Source: Acidovorax sp. FJL06 (lineage in GTDB: Bacteria > Pseudomonadota > Gammaproteobacteria > Burkholderiales > Burkholderiaceae_C). From it: 64,000 bases of DNA. Positions 9,722 to 18,769 of this stretch are shown here, in pieces. Each line of letters begins with the position of its first letter. Positions within the stretch are counted from its first letter, which is position 1. The stretch covers positions 62,001 through 126,000 of the forward strand of contig NZ_QAJR01000029.1 in assembly GCF_003852545.1 (NCBI RefSeq). The letters run 5' to 3'. The translations under genes were made by a program, and so were the position numbers. Under the pieces are notes generated by a model. That model had not been told where the DNA came from. It saw only the letters and a list, made by a program, of their open reading frames with translations, and searched no databases.

Positions 9722-10408
9722 TCAGCGCGCGGGGCAGTCCGGGAAACGCCGGGGCAGCTCTTGCGCGGGCATGGTCTCCGCCAGGTCCAGGTCGCGCACC
9801 AAGGGGATGTACTCCCCCGCTGGCGTGAAGCGCATCAGCGTGGTCACCAGGCGGTTGCCCGCGCCGCCTTTCTGGCAGCCCGCCAGCTCCAGCCCCAGGC
9901 CCAGCTCGCGCGGGCCGTCGTCCAGGGCTTTCCAGGCCAGCGCCTTGTCGCGCAGCGCCTGCAGCCGGGGCAGGGCAGCCGGGTCGATGCGCCAGACCTG
10001 CACCACGCTGCGGGCGGTGTCGTAGGCCGCCAGCGGGCTGTGCTCCGCGCTGCTGCGCAGTTCCTGCAGCGGCAGCTTTTCTTCCAGGCGCTCGGTGGTG
10101 ACGGCACCCCCGGGCTGGCGCAGCCTGCGCGACACGCTCACCGTCAGCTCCAGCGTGGGGCCGTACAGCTGCAGGCCGGGGCCGTGCACCACGGCGGCGC
10201 GCAGCGCGGCGGGGTCCAGTGTTTCCAACTGCAGCTGGCGCAGCTTCCACAGCGACGACACGGGCACGCTGCCACAGGCGGCGAGCACAAGGGTGGCGCA
10301 CACGGCGGCCAGGCCGCGGGCGGCCAGCAGGGCCGCGGCACGGGCCGGGACGCGGGCCAGGAACCGGCCGGGGCCGCGGCGCAAGGGGGGCAGGGAGCAC
10401 AAGATCAT
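9722..10408 (-). CDS. Putative lipoprotein of unknown function
   Basis: 228 residues. After a basic N terminus there is a hydrophobic stretch and a lipobox (TLVLAACGS, Cys near residue 45), then a soluble domain with no family I recognise. It starts WKLRQLQLETLDPAALRAAV and includes LQLYGPTLELTVSV, so it is probably anchored in the outer membrane. The signal segment is unusually far from the first Met, so the true start may be an internal codon such as the GTG nearer the hydrophobic stretch. It is divergent from the DUF2975 gene. Confidence 0.6.
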   Translation of the reverse strand: MILCSLPPLRRGPGRFLARVPARAAALLAARGLAAVCATLVLAACGSVPVSSLWKLRQLQLETLDPAALRAAVVHGPGLQLYGPTLELTVSVSRRLRQPGGAVTTERLEEKLPLQELRSSAEHSPLAAYDTARSVVQVWRIDPAALPRLQALRDKALAWKALDDGPRELGLGLELAGCQKGGAGNRLVTTLMRFTPAGEYIPLVRDLDLAETMPAQELPRRFPDCPAR

Positions 10409-10471
10409 GGCAGTTAGTTTCTGTTTCGCGGTATATTATTATCGTTTTACAGAAAAAACAGGTGATAAGAC

Positions 10472-11071
10472 ATGAGCGCAAGCAGGACCGCCCCGGTGTC
10501 TCCCGTTCACAGCCCTTCCTTTCGCCGCCTGGCCTGGGGGCTGCTGGCGGCCAGCTGGGTGTGTGCGCTGGTGTCGCTGGTGTTCTCGCTGGGGCGCTGG
10601 GCCGCGATCGGGCATGAGGCGGGCTGGGGCGGGTGGATGCCCGTCACGGTGGTGCCCGCGCAGGCGCTGCTGCTGGGCCTGACCCCGCCCCAGTCCATGG
10701 AGACCCCGTGGCGCTGGGTGGGGGTGGCGCTGGAGTGCATTCCGGCCCTGGCCATGGTGTACACGGTGCTGTGTGTGCACCGCATCTGCCGGGCCTTCCT
10801 GGCGGGGGCCGTGTTCGGGTCGGTGGTGGTGCACGGCTTCCGGGGCGTGGGCTGGGGTTTCCTGGCGATGTTCGTGACCTCGCTGGTCTACCAGGTGGGC
10901 GTGACGGCGCTGCTGTCGTGGCTGGCCTCCGGCCAGAAGGGCGGGCTCGTGGCGCTGGGCGTGGGCTCGTTCGAAATGAGCGTGCTGGTGGTGGCGCTGA
11001 TGATGCTGCTGCTGGCCCATGTGCTGGCCGAGGGCTGTCGCCTGCAGGCCGAGGCGGATGCGTTCGTGTAG
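10472..11071 (+). CDS. DUF2975-type membrane protein
   Basis: 199 residues with four predicted membrane segments (about 19-42, 85-112, 125-152, 165-185). The C-terminal end LLLAHVLAEGCRLQAEADAF is typical of DUF2975 proteins. These small membrane proteins are regularly followed by a short Cro/CI-type regulator, as here; their function is unknown. AGGTGAT lies just before the ATG. The leader from about 10430 is AT-rich (TATATTATTATCG), in contrast to the very GC-rich flanks, so a promoter is likely there. Confidence 0.75.
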   Translation: MSASRTAPVSPVHSPSFRRLAWGLLAASWVCALVSLVFSLGRWAAIGHEAGWGGWMPVTVVPAQALLLGLTPPQSMETPWRWVGVALECIPALAMVYTVLCVHRICRAFLAGAVFGSVVVHGFRGVGWGFLAMFVTSLVYQVGVTALLSWLASGQKGGLVALGVGSFEMSVLVVALMMLLLAHVLAEGCRLQAEADAFV

Positions 11072-11094
11072 CCCTTCCAGGAACCGGATTTTTT

Positions 11095-11364
11095 ATGGCG
11101 ATTGTTGTGACCCTGGATGAAATGCTCGCGCGCCGCAAGGTCAAGTCGCGGGATCTCGCGGCCCACGTGGGCATCACCGAGGCCAACCTGTCCCTGCTCA
11201 AGAGCGGCAAGGTCAAGGGCGTGCGCTTCGAGACCCTGTCCGCCATCTGCAGCTACCTGCAGTGCCAGCCGGCAGACCTGCTGGCCTGGGTTCCCGATGG
11301 GGACGGCGAGGCGGGCGCGGCGCCCTCGGGTGGTGGGGCGAGTGGCCTGGCGCAGGGCGACTAG
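11095..11364 (+). CDS. Small XRE/Cro-type transcriptional regulator
   Basis: 89 residues consisting almost entirely of a helix-turn-helix domain: LDEMLARRKVKSRDLAAHVG, then ITEANLSLLKSGKVKGVRF, and CQPADLLAW near residue 67, followed by a Gly/Ala tail. This is the YozG-like type found beside DUF2975 genes. AGGAA precedes the ATG by about 11 nt. It probably controls its own operon; the target site is not identified. Its 3' end overlaps the start of the next frame. Confidence 0.85.
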   Translation: MAIVVTLDEMLARRKVKSRDLAAHVGITEANLSLLKSGKVKGVRFETLSAICSYLQCQPADLLAWVPDGDGEAGAAPSGGGASGLAQGD

Positions 11365-12040
11365 CCCAGGGCCCGGCACCCCCGGCGGTCGTCCGCGCCT
11401 GGCCTGGGCGGTGGGCGGGGCGCTGCTGCTGCACGGGCTGGCCCTGGTGGTGTTGTGGCGCACCCCCGGGCCAACACGGCCCGCGCCCGGGCCCGGGGCA
11501 GCGCCCGCCATGGTGTGGGTGGCGATCGCGCCGCCGCCATCGCCGTCACCATCGCAGCCTTCGCCTTCCGTCACACCCGGGGCGCGCTCGGCCGCCGTGG
11601 CCTCCCGGCCCGTGGGCCGGGCCAGGAGCAGCGCGCCGGCCCCCGAACACCGCGCGCCGCCGGCTTCCGCCGGGGCCGATGTTCGGGAGGCGCCTGCGGC
11701 CCTGGTGGCCTTGCCCGCGCCGCTGGCTCCCGCCTCCAGGCCCGAGGGGCCGCCGCCCGCCCCCGGCCTGGACGACGTGGCGCGGGTGCTGCAGCGCGAG
11801 CGGGCCTGGCAGCGCCGGCAGGGGGCGCTGTCGCCGCAGCGCTGGGAGGTGGCCCCGGCGGCGGTGGGTGCGGCGTTGGGGGCGGATGCCGCCGAACGCG
11901 ACCTGCGCGGCGCGGACGGCCGGCGCACGGTCGAGGTGACGGGCCCTTGGGGCACCTATTGTGTGGAGCTGCCCTCGGCCAACCAGCCTCCGGCCATGGG
12001 GGCGGCCCCGCGCATCGCGCCAGCACGCACCTGCCGCTGA
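11330..12040 (+). CDS. Proline-rich, membrane-anchored TonB-like protein
   Basis: Up to 236 residues from GTG 11330; GTG 11342 is an equally possible start and no ATG is available. A single N-terminal membrane anchor (about 28-47, ALLLHGLALVVLW) carries the His placed as in TonB/TolA-type anchors. A long Pro/Ala/Arg-rich periplasmic linker follows, then an arginine-rich helix (VLQRERAWQRR) and a C-terminal end GPWGTYCVELPSANQPP. The standard TonB C-terminal domain is not visible. It overlaps the regulator gene by 20-35 bp, suggesting coupled translation. Function unknown. Confidence 0.6.
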   Translation: MVGRVAWRRATSPGPGTPGGRPRLAWAVGGALLLHGLALVVLWRTPGPTRPAPGPGAAPAMVWVAIAPPPSPSPSQPSPSVTPGARSAAVASRPVGRARSSAPAPEHRAPPASAGADVREAPAALVALPAPLAPASRPEGPPPAPGLDDVARVLQRERAWQRRQGALSPQRWEVAPAAVGAALGADAAERDLRGADGRRTVEVTGPWGTYCVELPSANQPPAMGAAPRIAPARTCR

Positions 12041-12078
12041 GGTGGTGCGGCCGAGGTGCCGTGCCCCGGGCGGGGCAC

Positions 12079-12972
12079 TCAGCGGGTTTCGCGCACCGCG
12101 AGCCAGGCGCTCGCCGCGCCGCTGAGCACGATGGCGGCAATGCCCGCCATGGACCACGCATCCGGCACATGGCGGTACACCAGCCAGCCCGCCAGCATGG
12201 CAAAGCCGATCTGTGAATACAAGAACGGCGCGATGACGACGGGCGTGGTGCGCGCATAGGCGTTGAGCAGCAGCATGTGCCCCACGGCGCTCGACAAGCC
12301 CATGGTGAACATGCCCGCCCACAGCCACGGGTCGCTCACCGGCTGCCAGAAAAACGGCACACCCAGCGACACCAGCGCGGTGGCGATCCAGCTGGTGTAG
12401 AGCTGCGTGGTGGCCGGGCTCTCCTGGCCCGCCATCTTGCTGCTGAGCACCTGGTAGCCCGTGCCCGCAGCCAACATGCACAGCGGCCACAGCAGCGCCC
12501 CGGTGAAGGCCTCGCCGCCAGGCCGGATGATGGCCAGCGTGCCCGCCAGCCCTGTCACCACCAGCAGCCAGCGCACAGGACTTACCGGCTGATGCAGCCA
12601 CAAGGCCGCCACCACCGTCACGCACAGCGGCACGGTGGCCACGATGGCCGTGAACTCCGCCAGCGGCATGGCGGTGAGGCTGATGAAGCCGAACAGGCTG
12701 GTCATGGCGAACAGCGCGCCGCGCAGAACCTGGAAGCGGGGCTGCGTGGTGCGCAGGGCCGAGCGCCCCGTCCGTTGCAGCACAAAGGCCGTGGTCAGCA
12801 GCGACTGGAACATGTAGCGCATCCACAGCGCCATGACGATGGGCACGCTCGCGCTGACCAGCTTGCTCGCGGTGTCCAGCAAGGCAAAAAACGCGCAGGC
12901 GGCCACGGCAAGCGCGATGCCCGCCAGCGCTGCATGCAGGCGGGTGGCGGGCGTGGGGGCGGCAGGGCTCAC
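12079..12972 (-). CDS. DMT-superfamily (EamA) membrane permease
   Basis: 297 residues with about ten hydrophobic segments in two homologous halves, typical of drug/metabolite transporters. [13 protein letters not shown] is in the first helix, and an EamA repeat with [20 protein letters not shown] in the second half. The start is a GTG at 12972 that overlaps the queA stop (GTGA); no suitable ATG exists. The substrate is unknown. It is probably expressed with queA. Confidence 0.85.
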   Translation of the reverse strand: MSPAAPTPATRLHAALAGIALAVAACAFFALLDTASKLVSASVPIVMALWMRYMFQSLLTTAFVLQRTGRSALRTTQPRFQVLRGALFAMTSLFGFISLTAMPLAEFTAIVATVPLCVTVVAALWLHQPVSPVRWLLVVTGLAGTLAIIRPGGEAFTGALLWPLCMLAAGTGYQVLSSKMAGQESPATTQLYTSWIATALVSLGVPFFWQPVSDPWLWAGMFTMGLSSAVGHMLLLNAYARTTPVVIAPFLYSQIGFAMLAGWLVYRHVPDAWSMAGIAAIVLSGAASAWLAVRETR

Positions 12973-14132
12973 GGCGTGCCGCGTGCGCGCTCCAGCAGCA
13001 TCGCGTCGCCGTAGCTGAAGAAGCGGTACTGCTGCGCCATCGCGTGGCGGTACAGGCCCATGATGTGGGCGTAGCCCGCAAACGCGCTCACCAGCATCAT
13101 CAGCGTGCTTTTGGGCAGGTGGAAGTTGGTGACCAGCACATTCACCACCTGGAAGTTGAAGCCCGGCGTGATGAAGATGTTGGTGTCGCCCGTGGCCCGG
13201 CCGGTCTTCGCCCAGGATTCGAGCGTGCGCACCGTGGTCGTGCCCACGGCCACCACGCGCCCGCCGCGCTGGCGGCAGCGCTCCAGCGCAGCCAGTGTGG
13301 CCAGGGGCACTTCGTACCACTCGCTGTGCATCTGGTGCTCGGCCAGGTTCTCGGTCTTGCAGGGCTGGAAGGTGCCCGCGCCCACATGCAGCGTGACGCT
13401 GGCGCGCTCGATGCCGCGTGCGGCCAGGTCGGCCAGCACGCCTTCGTCAAAGTGCAGTGCGGCGGTGGGCGCGGCCACGGCGCCGGGGGCGCGCGCAAAC
13501 ACGGTCTGGTAGCGCTGGCTGTCTTCGGCCTCGTCGGGGTCGTGGTCGGTGTTCTGGTGGCGTTCGATGTAGGGCGGCAGCGGCAGGTGGCCGTGGCGGT
13601 CCATCAGCTCCCAGGGCGACTCGCCTGCGGGGCCCTGCAGCGCAAAGCGGAACAGCGGGCCATCCTCGGTGGGCCAGCGGCCCAGCAGCAGCGCATCGAA
13701 TCCGCCCCCCCGGCGGCCCCCTGCCATGTGCACCACGCTGCCGGGCAGGGGCTTTTTGCTGACCTTCATGTGGGCCACGACTTCGTTGCCCGGGTTGCCG
13801 GCCTCGGCGGGCAGCACGCGCTCGATCAGCAGCTCCAGCTTGCCGCCGCTGGCTTTCTCGCCAAAGATGCGCGCCTTGACCACGCGCGTGTCGTTGAACA
13901 CCAGCAGGTCGCCCGCACGCAGCAGGCCGGGCAGCTCGCGAAAGATGCGGTCCACGGGCTGCATGGCGCGGCCATCGAGCAGGCGCGATGCGCTGCGCTC
14001 GGGCGCGGGGTGCTGGGCAATGAGTTCGGGGGGCAGCGAGAAGTCGAAGTCGCTGAGGGTGAACACGCGGGGTGTTGCAGGGGTGCTGGTGGTGAGGGGC
14101 GCGCTGGCTGCGCCGGGGGAAAAATCAGTCAT
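12969..14132 (-). CDS. queA: S-adenosylmethionine:tRNA ribosyltransferase-isomerase (QueA)
   Basis: Transfers and isomerises the ribosyl moiety of SAM onto 7-aminomethyl-7-deazaguanine in tRNA, giving epoxyqueuosine (queuosine pathway). 387 residues. [17 protein letters not shown] at the N terminus, [37 protein letters not shown] and [13 protein letters not shown] are family hallmarks. The start at ATG 14132 gives a roughly 40-residue Ser/Thr/Ala-rich extension before the conserved domain, so a later start is possible. The DMT permease gene overlaps its 3' end. Confidence 0.96.
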   Translation of the reverse strand: MTDFSPGAASAPLTTSTPATPRVFTLSDFDFSLPPELIAQHPAPERSASRLLDGRAMQPVDRIFRELPGLLRAGDLLVFNDTRVVKARIFGEKASGGKLELLIERVLPAEAGNPGNEVVAHMKVSKKPLPGSVVHMAGGRRGGGFDALLLGRWPTEDGPLFRFALQGPAGESPWELMDRHGHLPLPPYIERHQNTDHDPDEAEDSQRYQTVFARAPGAVAAPTAALHFDEGVLADLAARGIERASVTLHVGAGTFQPCKTENLAEHQMHSEWYEVPLATLAALERCRQRGGRVVAVGTTTVRTLESWAKTGRATGDTNIFITPGFNFQVVNVLVTNFHLPKSTLMMLVSAFAGYAHIMGLYRHAMAQQYRFFSYGDAMLLERARGTP

Positions 14133-14223
14133 CGTGCTTGAGGGCCGAACGGGCCCGTGCCAAGGTAAAAAATGCGAAGGGCGGGATTGTCCCACGCGGC
14201 CTGTGCTGCCCGCCGGGCCGGGG

Positions 14224-15186
14224 TTATGGCTGCGTGGTGACGGCCACGGGCGCAGGCACGCTGTGCACCAGCCGCTGCACGTCGTCCGCCTGGGCCAGCG
14301 TGGTGCCCGGGTGCAGCAGGGCGGCCGCCCCGGCGGCCACGCCCCAGCGCAGGGCCTCGGCGGGCGCGTCGCCCCGGTCCAGCGCCCAGACCAGCGCCGC
14401 CAGAAAGCAGTCGCCCGCGCCCGTGGTGCCGGTGGTGGCGGGCACGTTCAGCGCCGGGGCCTGCCACACGCCGGCGCGTGTGGCCAGCACGGCGCCTTGT
14501 TCCCCCACCGACAGGGCCACGGTCTCGGCCGCGCCGTGGGCCACCAGCGACTGGGCGGCCGCGCACCAGTCGGCCATGTGCTCCAGCGGCTGCTGCACCA
14601 GCTCGCGCAGCTCCCGCAGGCTGGGCTTGACCAGCGCCACCCCGGCCTGCAACGCGGCGGCCAGCGGCGGGCCCGAGGTGTCCACCACCAGGCGGGTCGG
14701 TGTGCCCTGCGTGGCCAGGGCGCAGGCCAGCCGGGCGTAGAAGTCGTCCGGGGTGCCGGGCGGCAGGCTGCCGCTGGCGATGAGCCAGCGCGGCGGCGTG
14801 GGCAGGGTGGCCAGCGCGTCCAGGCAGCCTTGCCATTCGGCGGCCTGCAGCGTGGGGCCGGGCAGCACAAAGCGGAACTCCTGGCCGGTGTGGGTCTCGA
14901 CCACCGAAAAATTTTCGCGCGTGTCGCCCGCGATGGGTCGCAGCACCGTGGGCACCCCTTCGTCGGCCAGCAGCTGTTGCACTTGGGCGCCCGCCGCGCC
15001 ACCCGCCAGCGCCCAGGCCTGGACATCGGCGCCCAGCCGGTGCAGCACGCGGGCCACGTTGATGCCGCCACCACCCGCAAAGCGCCGCACCGGGCCGCAG
15101 CGCAGCTTGTGGGTGGGGGCCACGCGCTCGGTGGTGGTGGCCAGGTCCAGCGCCGGGTTGGGGGTGAGGGTGATCAGGGCGGGCAT
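14224..15186 (-). CDS. PfkB-family hexose-phosphate kinase (1-phosphofructokinase / Pfk2-like)
   Basis: 320 residues of the ribokinase fold. N-terminal [20 protein letters not shown] and [15 protein letters not shown] match the phosphofructokinase branch, and the catalytic motif GTTGAGDCF is present at about residues 251-259. Likely reactions are phosphorylation of fructose-6-phosphate or fructose-1-phosphate. No fructose PTS gene is adjacent, so a Pfk2-type role is somewhat more likely. Many Comamonadaceae lack the classical PfkA. Confidence 0.85.
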   Translation of the reverse strand: MPALITLTPNPALDLATTTERVAPTHKLRCGPVRRFAGGGGINVARVLHRLGADVQAWALAGGAAGAQVQQLLADEGVPTVLRPIAGDTRENFSVVETHTGQEFRFVLPGPTLQAAEWQGCLDALATLPTPPRWLIASGSLPPGTPDDFYARLACALATQGTPTRLVVDTSGPPLAAALQAGVALVKPSLRELRELVQQPLEHMADWCAAAQSLVAHGAAETVALSVGEQGAVLATRAGVWQAPALNVPATTGTTGAGDCFLAALVWALDRGDAPAEALRWGVAAGAAALLHPGTTLAQADDVQRLVHSVPAPVAVTTQP

Positions 15187-15220
15187 GGGTGCAACGCAGG
15201 GCGGGGTTGCCGCGCTGCGG

Positions 15221-16498
15221 CTACCAGGCCTTCTCGGCCAGGCCCGACCACAGCTCGTCCAGGTCTGGGAAGTGCCACTTCTCGGGGTCTTCGCGCGCCA
15301 CGATCTTCTCGGTGCAGCCGGGGGCGGCCAGGTCCACCAGTTCGGGCGGGATGCGCAGGTCGGACTTGGTCGAGAAGAACACCTTGACGATGGGCGTGGT
15401 GAGCGCCGTGGGGGCCTGCTCGGTCACCACCCCGATGCGGCCCGAGGCCAGCCGCACGAGCGAGCCCACGGGGTAGATGCCAATGCTCTTGACGAAGGCC
15501 TGGAAGATGCGCGCGTCGAAGTGGTCGGTGGTCCACTCGGCCATGCGGCGCAAGGATTCGGCCGGGTCCCAGCCGCGCTTGTAGGGGCGGTCGGAGGTGA
15601 TGGCGTCGTACACGTCGCAGATGGCCGTCATGCGCGCGATCACGCTGATGCCTTCGCCCTTGAGCTTGTCGGGGTAGCCCGATCCGTCGATCTTTTCGTG
15701 GTGGTGCAGGCAGGCGTCGAGCACGGCATCGGGCACGTTGCCGCCCTCCTTGAGCATGTGAAAGCCCTCCACCGGGTGGCTGCGCACCACGGCGAACTCC
15801 TTGTCGGTGAGCTTGCCCGGCTTGTTGAGCACCGACATCGGGATCGCCGCCTTGCCCAGGTCGTGCAGCAGGCCCGCCATGCCCGCCAGGCGCGCCTGTT
15901 CGTCGTTGAGCTTGAGCTGGCGCGCCAGCGCCACCATCAGCGCGCACACCGCCACCGAGTGCATGTAGGTGTAGTCGTCGGCCGTCTTCAGGCGCGCCAG
16001 GCTGATCAGCGCACCCGGGTTGCGGGTGACGGAGTCCGAGATTTCCTCCACCAGGTTCTGCGCGCCCACGGAGTCCACCGCGCGCCCCATGCGGGCCTCG
16101 TTGAACATCGACACCACGGCCTTCTTGGACTTCACGCAGATGGCCGCCGCCATCTTGAGTTCGCCGCGCATGTCGGTGGGCATGCGGTTGCGCACCGGGG
16201 GCGGCGGCACGGGCAGGCTCACCTGGATGGGCGGCAGGTCTTCCAGCCGGTTGAAATCGGTTTCGATCCTGGCGTCCACCTCTTCGCGCGACACCGACGT
16301 GGTGCCCTCGGCCACGTCCAGGCCCTTGGCGGTGTCGATCCAGCATTCGTGGATGGCGGTGGCCTTGATGCGTTCCAGGTCCTTGGGGTCCTTGAGCAGG
16401 AACTTGGCCCGCCAGAACGGGTGCTCCATCCACGAGCCGCAGAACTCGTGCAGGTACATGCCCAGGGTAAGGTGTTGGATTTGGATGCGCTTGAGCAT
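15221..16498 (-). CDS. HD-GYP domain protein with DUF3391 N-terminal region
   Basis: 425 residues. The N-terminal DUF3391 region (about 1-130) starts MLKRIQIQHLTLGMYLHEFC. The C-terminal HD-GYP domain has metal-binding His212-Asp213 (GLLHDLGKAAIP), HHHEKIDGSGYP with the GYP at about 284-286, and CDVYDAITSDRPYKRG. Such proteins hydrolyse cyclic di-GMP, usually to GMP, and influence motility and biofilm. No receiver or membrane segment is visible, so it is likely cytoplasmic with an unknown input through DUF3391. It is divergent from recG. Confidence 0.93.
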   Translation of the reverse strand: MLKRIQIQHLTLGMYLHEFCGSWMEHPFWRAKFLLKDPKDLERIKATAIHECWIDTAKGLDVAEGTTSVSREEVDARIETDFNRLEDLPPIQVSLPVPPPPVRNRMPTDMRGELKMAAAICVKSKKAVVSMFNEARMGRAVDSVGAQNLVEEISDSVTRNPGALISLARLKTADDYTYMHSVAVCALMVALARQLKLNDEQARLAGMAGLLHDLGKAAIPMSVLNKPGKLTDKEFAVVRSHPVEGFHMLKEGGNVPDAVLDACLHHHEKIDGSGYPDKLKGEGISVIARMTAICDVYDAITSDRPYKRGWDPAESLRRMAEWTTDHFDARIFQAFVKSIGIYPVGSLVRLASGRIGVVTEQAPTALTTPIVKVFFSTKSDLRIPPELVDLAAPGCTEKIVAREDPEKWHFPDLDELWSGLAEKAW

Positions 16499-16598
16499 GG
16501 GGCAGCCTGGGGCTCGAAAATGCGCCGCCTTCAGGTGTTGGCAGCGGTAACCATGGTAGCCTTTTTGCCCCGCCCATGGCGTTCGTAAAACCCGCTAC

Positions 16599-18758
16599 AT
16601 GCCTTCCGCCGCCCCCCGAGTTTCCCCTAGTGCCAAGGCCCCGGCGGCCCCTGCCGCTGCGGCCAAGGGCGGGGCCTCGGTGGCGCAGAAGGCGCTGCAA
16701 AAACTCGGGCTGCGCCGCGACATCGACCTGGCCCTGCACCTGCCCCTGCGCTACGAAGACGAAACGCGCATCATTCCGCTGGCCAACGCCCGCGATGGGC
16801 AGATGGCGCAGATCGAAGCCACCGTGGTCGCGAGTGAGGTGCAGCTGCGCCCACGCCGCCAGCTGGTAGTGCAGGTGGAGGACGACAGCGGCAGCTGCGA
16901 GCTGCGCTTCTTCAGCTTCTACCCCTCGCACCAGAAAACGATGGCGGTGGGTGCGCGCCTGCGCATCCGGGGCGAGGTCAAGGGCGGCTTCTGGGGGCGG
17001 CAGATGCTGCACCCGGCGTTCCGCGTGGCGGGGGGCGAGCTGCCTGCCGCGCTCACGCCCGTCTACCCCACCACCGCCGGGTTGCCCCAGCCCTACCTGC
17101 GCCGCGCCGTGGTCAGTGCGCTGGCGCGGGTGGACCTGTCGGACACGCTGCCGCCCGGTGCCGAGCCGCCCTGGGCGCGGTCCTATGGCCAAAATGGCCT
17201 CCAGCGCGCTCTCAGCTTGCGCGAGGCGCTCATCTTTTTGCACCACCCCACGCCCGACGTGGCGCTGTCTACGCTGGAAGACCACAGCCACCCGGCCTGG
17301 CAGCGCCTGAAGGCCGAGGAGCTGCTGGCGCAGCAGCTGTCGCAGTACCAGTCGCGGCGCGAGCGCGACCGGCTGCGTGCCCCGGTGCTGCGCCCGCAGC
17401 CTGCCAAGGACGGCGCGCGGCCCCTGCACGAGCAGCTCATGGCCGTGCTGCCCTTCAGCCTCACGGCCGCCCAGCGCCGCGTGGGCGAGGAAATCGCCGT
17501 GGACCTGGCGCGCCAGGTGCCCATGCACCGGCTGCTGCAGGGCGATGTGGGCTCGGGCAAAACCGTGGTGTCGGCCCTGGCCGCCTGCCTGGCCATGGAC
17601 GCGGGCTGGCAGTGTGCACTGATGGCGCCCACCGAAATCCTGGCCGAGCAGCATTTCGCCAAGATGATCGGCTGGCTCGAACCCCTGCTGGCCGCGCGCG
17701 GCCGCAAGGTGGCCTGGCTGGTGGGCGGGCAAAAAAAGAAGGACCGCAGCGCCATGCTCGCGCTGGTGGCCAGCGGCGAGGCCGCGCTGGTGGTGGGCAC
17801 GCACGCCGTGATCCAGGACCAGGTGCAGTTCAAGAACCTGGCGCTGGCCATCATTGATGAGCAGCACCGCTTTGGCGTGGCGCAGCGGCTGGCCTTGCGG
17901 CAAAAGTTGGCGGCCCACGGCATGGAGCCGCACATGCTGATGATGAGCGCCACGCCGATTCCGCGCACGCTGGCCATGAGCTACTACGCAGACCTGGACG
18001 TGTCGGTCATCGATGAGCTGCCGCCAGGCCGCACGCCCATCGTCACCAAACTCATTGCCGATAGCCGCAAGGACGAGGTGATCGAGCGCATCGGCGCGCA
18101 GGTAGAGGCTGGCCGGCAGGTGTACTGGGTGTGCCCGCTCATTGAAGAGAGCGAGGCGCTGGACCTCTCCAACGCCACCGCCACCCACACCGACCTGAGC
18201 GAGGCCTTGCCCGGCGTCATGGTTGGCCTGCTGCACTCGCGCATGCCAACCGCCGAAAAGAAGGCCGTGATGGCGCTGTTCACCAGCGGCCAGATGGGTG
18301 TGCTGGTCAGCACCACCGTGATCGAAGTGGGCGTGGACGTGCCCAATGCGTCCCTCATGGTCATCGAGCACGCCGAGCGTTTTGGCCTGAGCCAGCTGCA
18401 CCAGCTGCGCGGCCGGGTGGGGCGGGGCGCGGCGGCATCGGCCTGCGTGCTGCTGTACGCCACCAACGACAGCGGCCGCGTGGGCGAAACCGCCAAGGAG
18501 CGCCTGCGCGCCATGGCCGAGACCAACGACGGCTTCGAAATCGCCCGCCGCGACCTTGACATCCGCGGCCCCGGCGAGTTTCTGGGCGCGCGCCAGTCGG
18601 GCGATGCGCTGCTGCGGTTTGCCGACCTGGCGACCGACACGCACCTGCTTGAATGGGCGCGCGAGCTGGCACCGCAGATGCTGGATCGTTATCCAGAACT
18701 CGCGGCGAAGCACGTGGCACGCTGGTTGGGTGGAAAATCGGACTATCTCAAGGCCTGA
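16599..18758 (+). CDS. recG: ATP-dependent DNA helicase RecG
   Basis: Regresses stalled replication forks and branch-migrates Holliday junctions. 719 residues: N-terminal wedge/OB domain (LHLPLRYEDET; LRIRGEVKGGFWG), then superfamily 2 helicase motifs. Walker A GDVGSGKT starts at about residue 315, the DEQH box at about 420 (DEQHRFGVAQR), and the C-terminal lobe has STTVIEVGVDVPNA and QLRGRVGRG. The first 35 residues are a low-complexity Ala/Pro/Lys extension. It is divergent from the HD-GYP gene. Confidence 0.97.
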   Translation: MPSAAPRVSPSAKAPAAPAAAAKGGASVAQKALQKLGLRRDIDLALHLPLRYEDETRIIPLANARDGQMAQIEATVVASEVQLRPRRQLVVQVEDDSGSCELRFFSFYPSHQKTMAVGARLRIRGEVKGGFWGRQMLHPAFRVAGGELPAALTPVYPTTAGLPQPYLRRAVVSALARVDLSDTLPPGAEPPWARSYGQNGLQRALSLREALIFLHHPTPDVALSTLEDHSHPAWQRLKAEELLAQQLSQYQSRRERDRLRAPVLRPQPAKDGARPLHEQLMAVLPFSLTAAQRRVGEEIAVDLARQVPMHRLLQGDVGSGKTVVSALAACLAMDAGWQCALMAPTEILAEQHFAKMIGWLEPLLAARGRKVAWLVGGQKKKDRSAMLALVASGEAALVVGTHAVIQDQVQFKNLALAIIDEQHRFGVAQRLALRQKLAAHGMEPHMLMMSATPIPRTLAMSYYADLDVSVIDELPPGRTPIVTKLIADSRKDEVIERIGAQVEAGRQVYWVCPLIEESEALDLSNATATHTDLSEALPGVMVGLLHSRMPTAEKKAVMALFTSGQMGVLVSTTVIEVGVDVPNASLMVIEHAERFGLSQLHQLRGRVGRGAAASACVLLYATNDSGRVGETAKERLRAMAETNDGFEIARRDLDIRGPGEFLGARQSGDALLRFADLATDTHLLEWARELAPQMLDRYPELAAKHVARWLGGKSDYLKA

Positions 18759-18769
18759 CCGACGCACCC

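Noticed and set aside
15174-18767. Very long minus-strand open frame (about 1,200 codons)
   Set aside because: It is antisense to recG and out of frame with the HD-GYP gene; low-complexity His/Gly/Arg-rich translation with no family features. Long shadow frames are expected in DNA this GC-rich.
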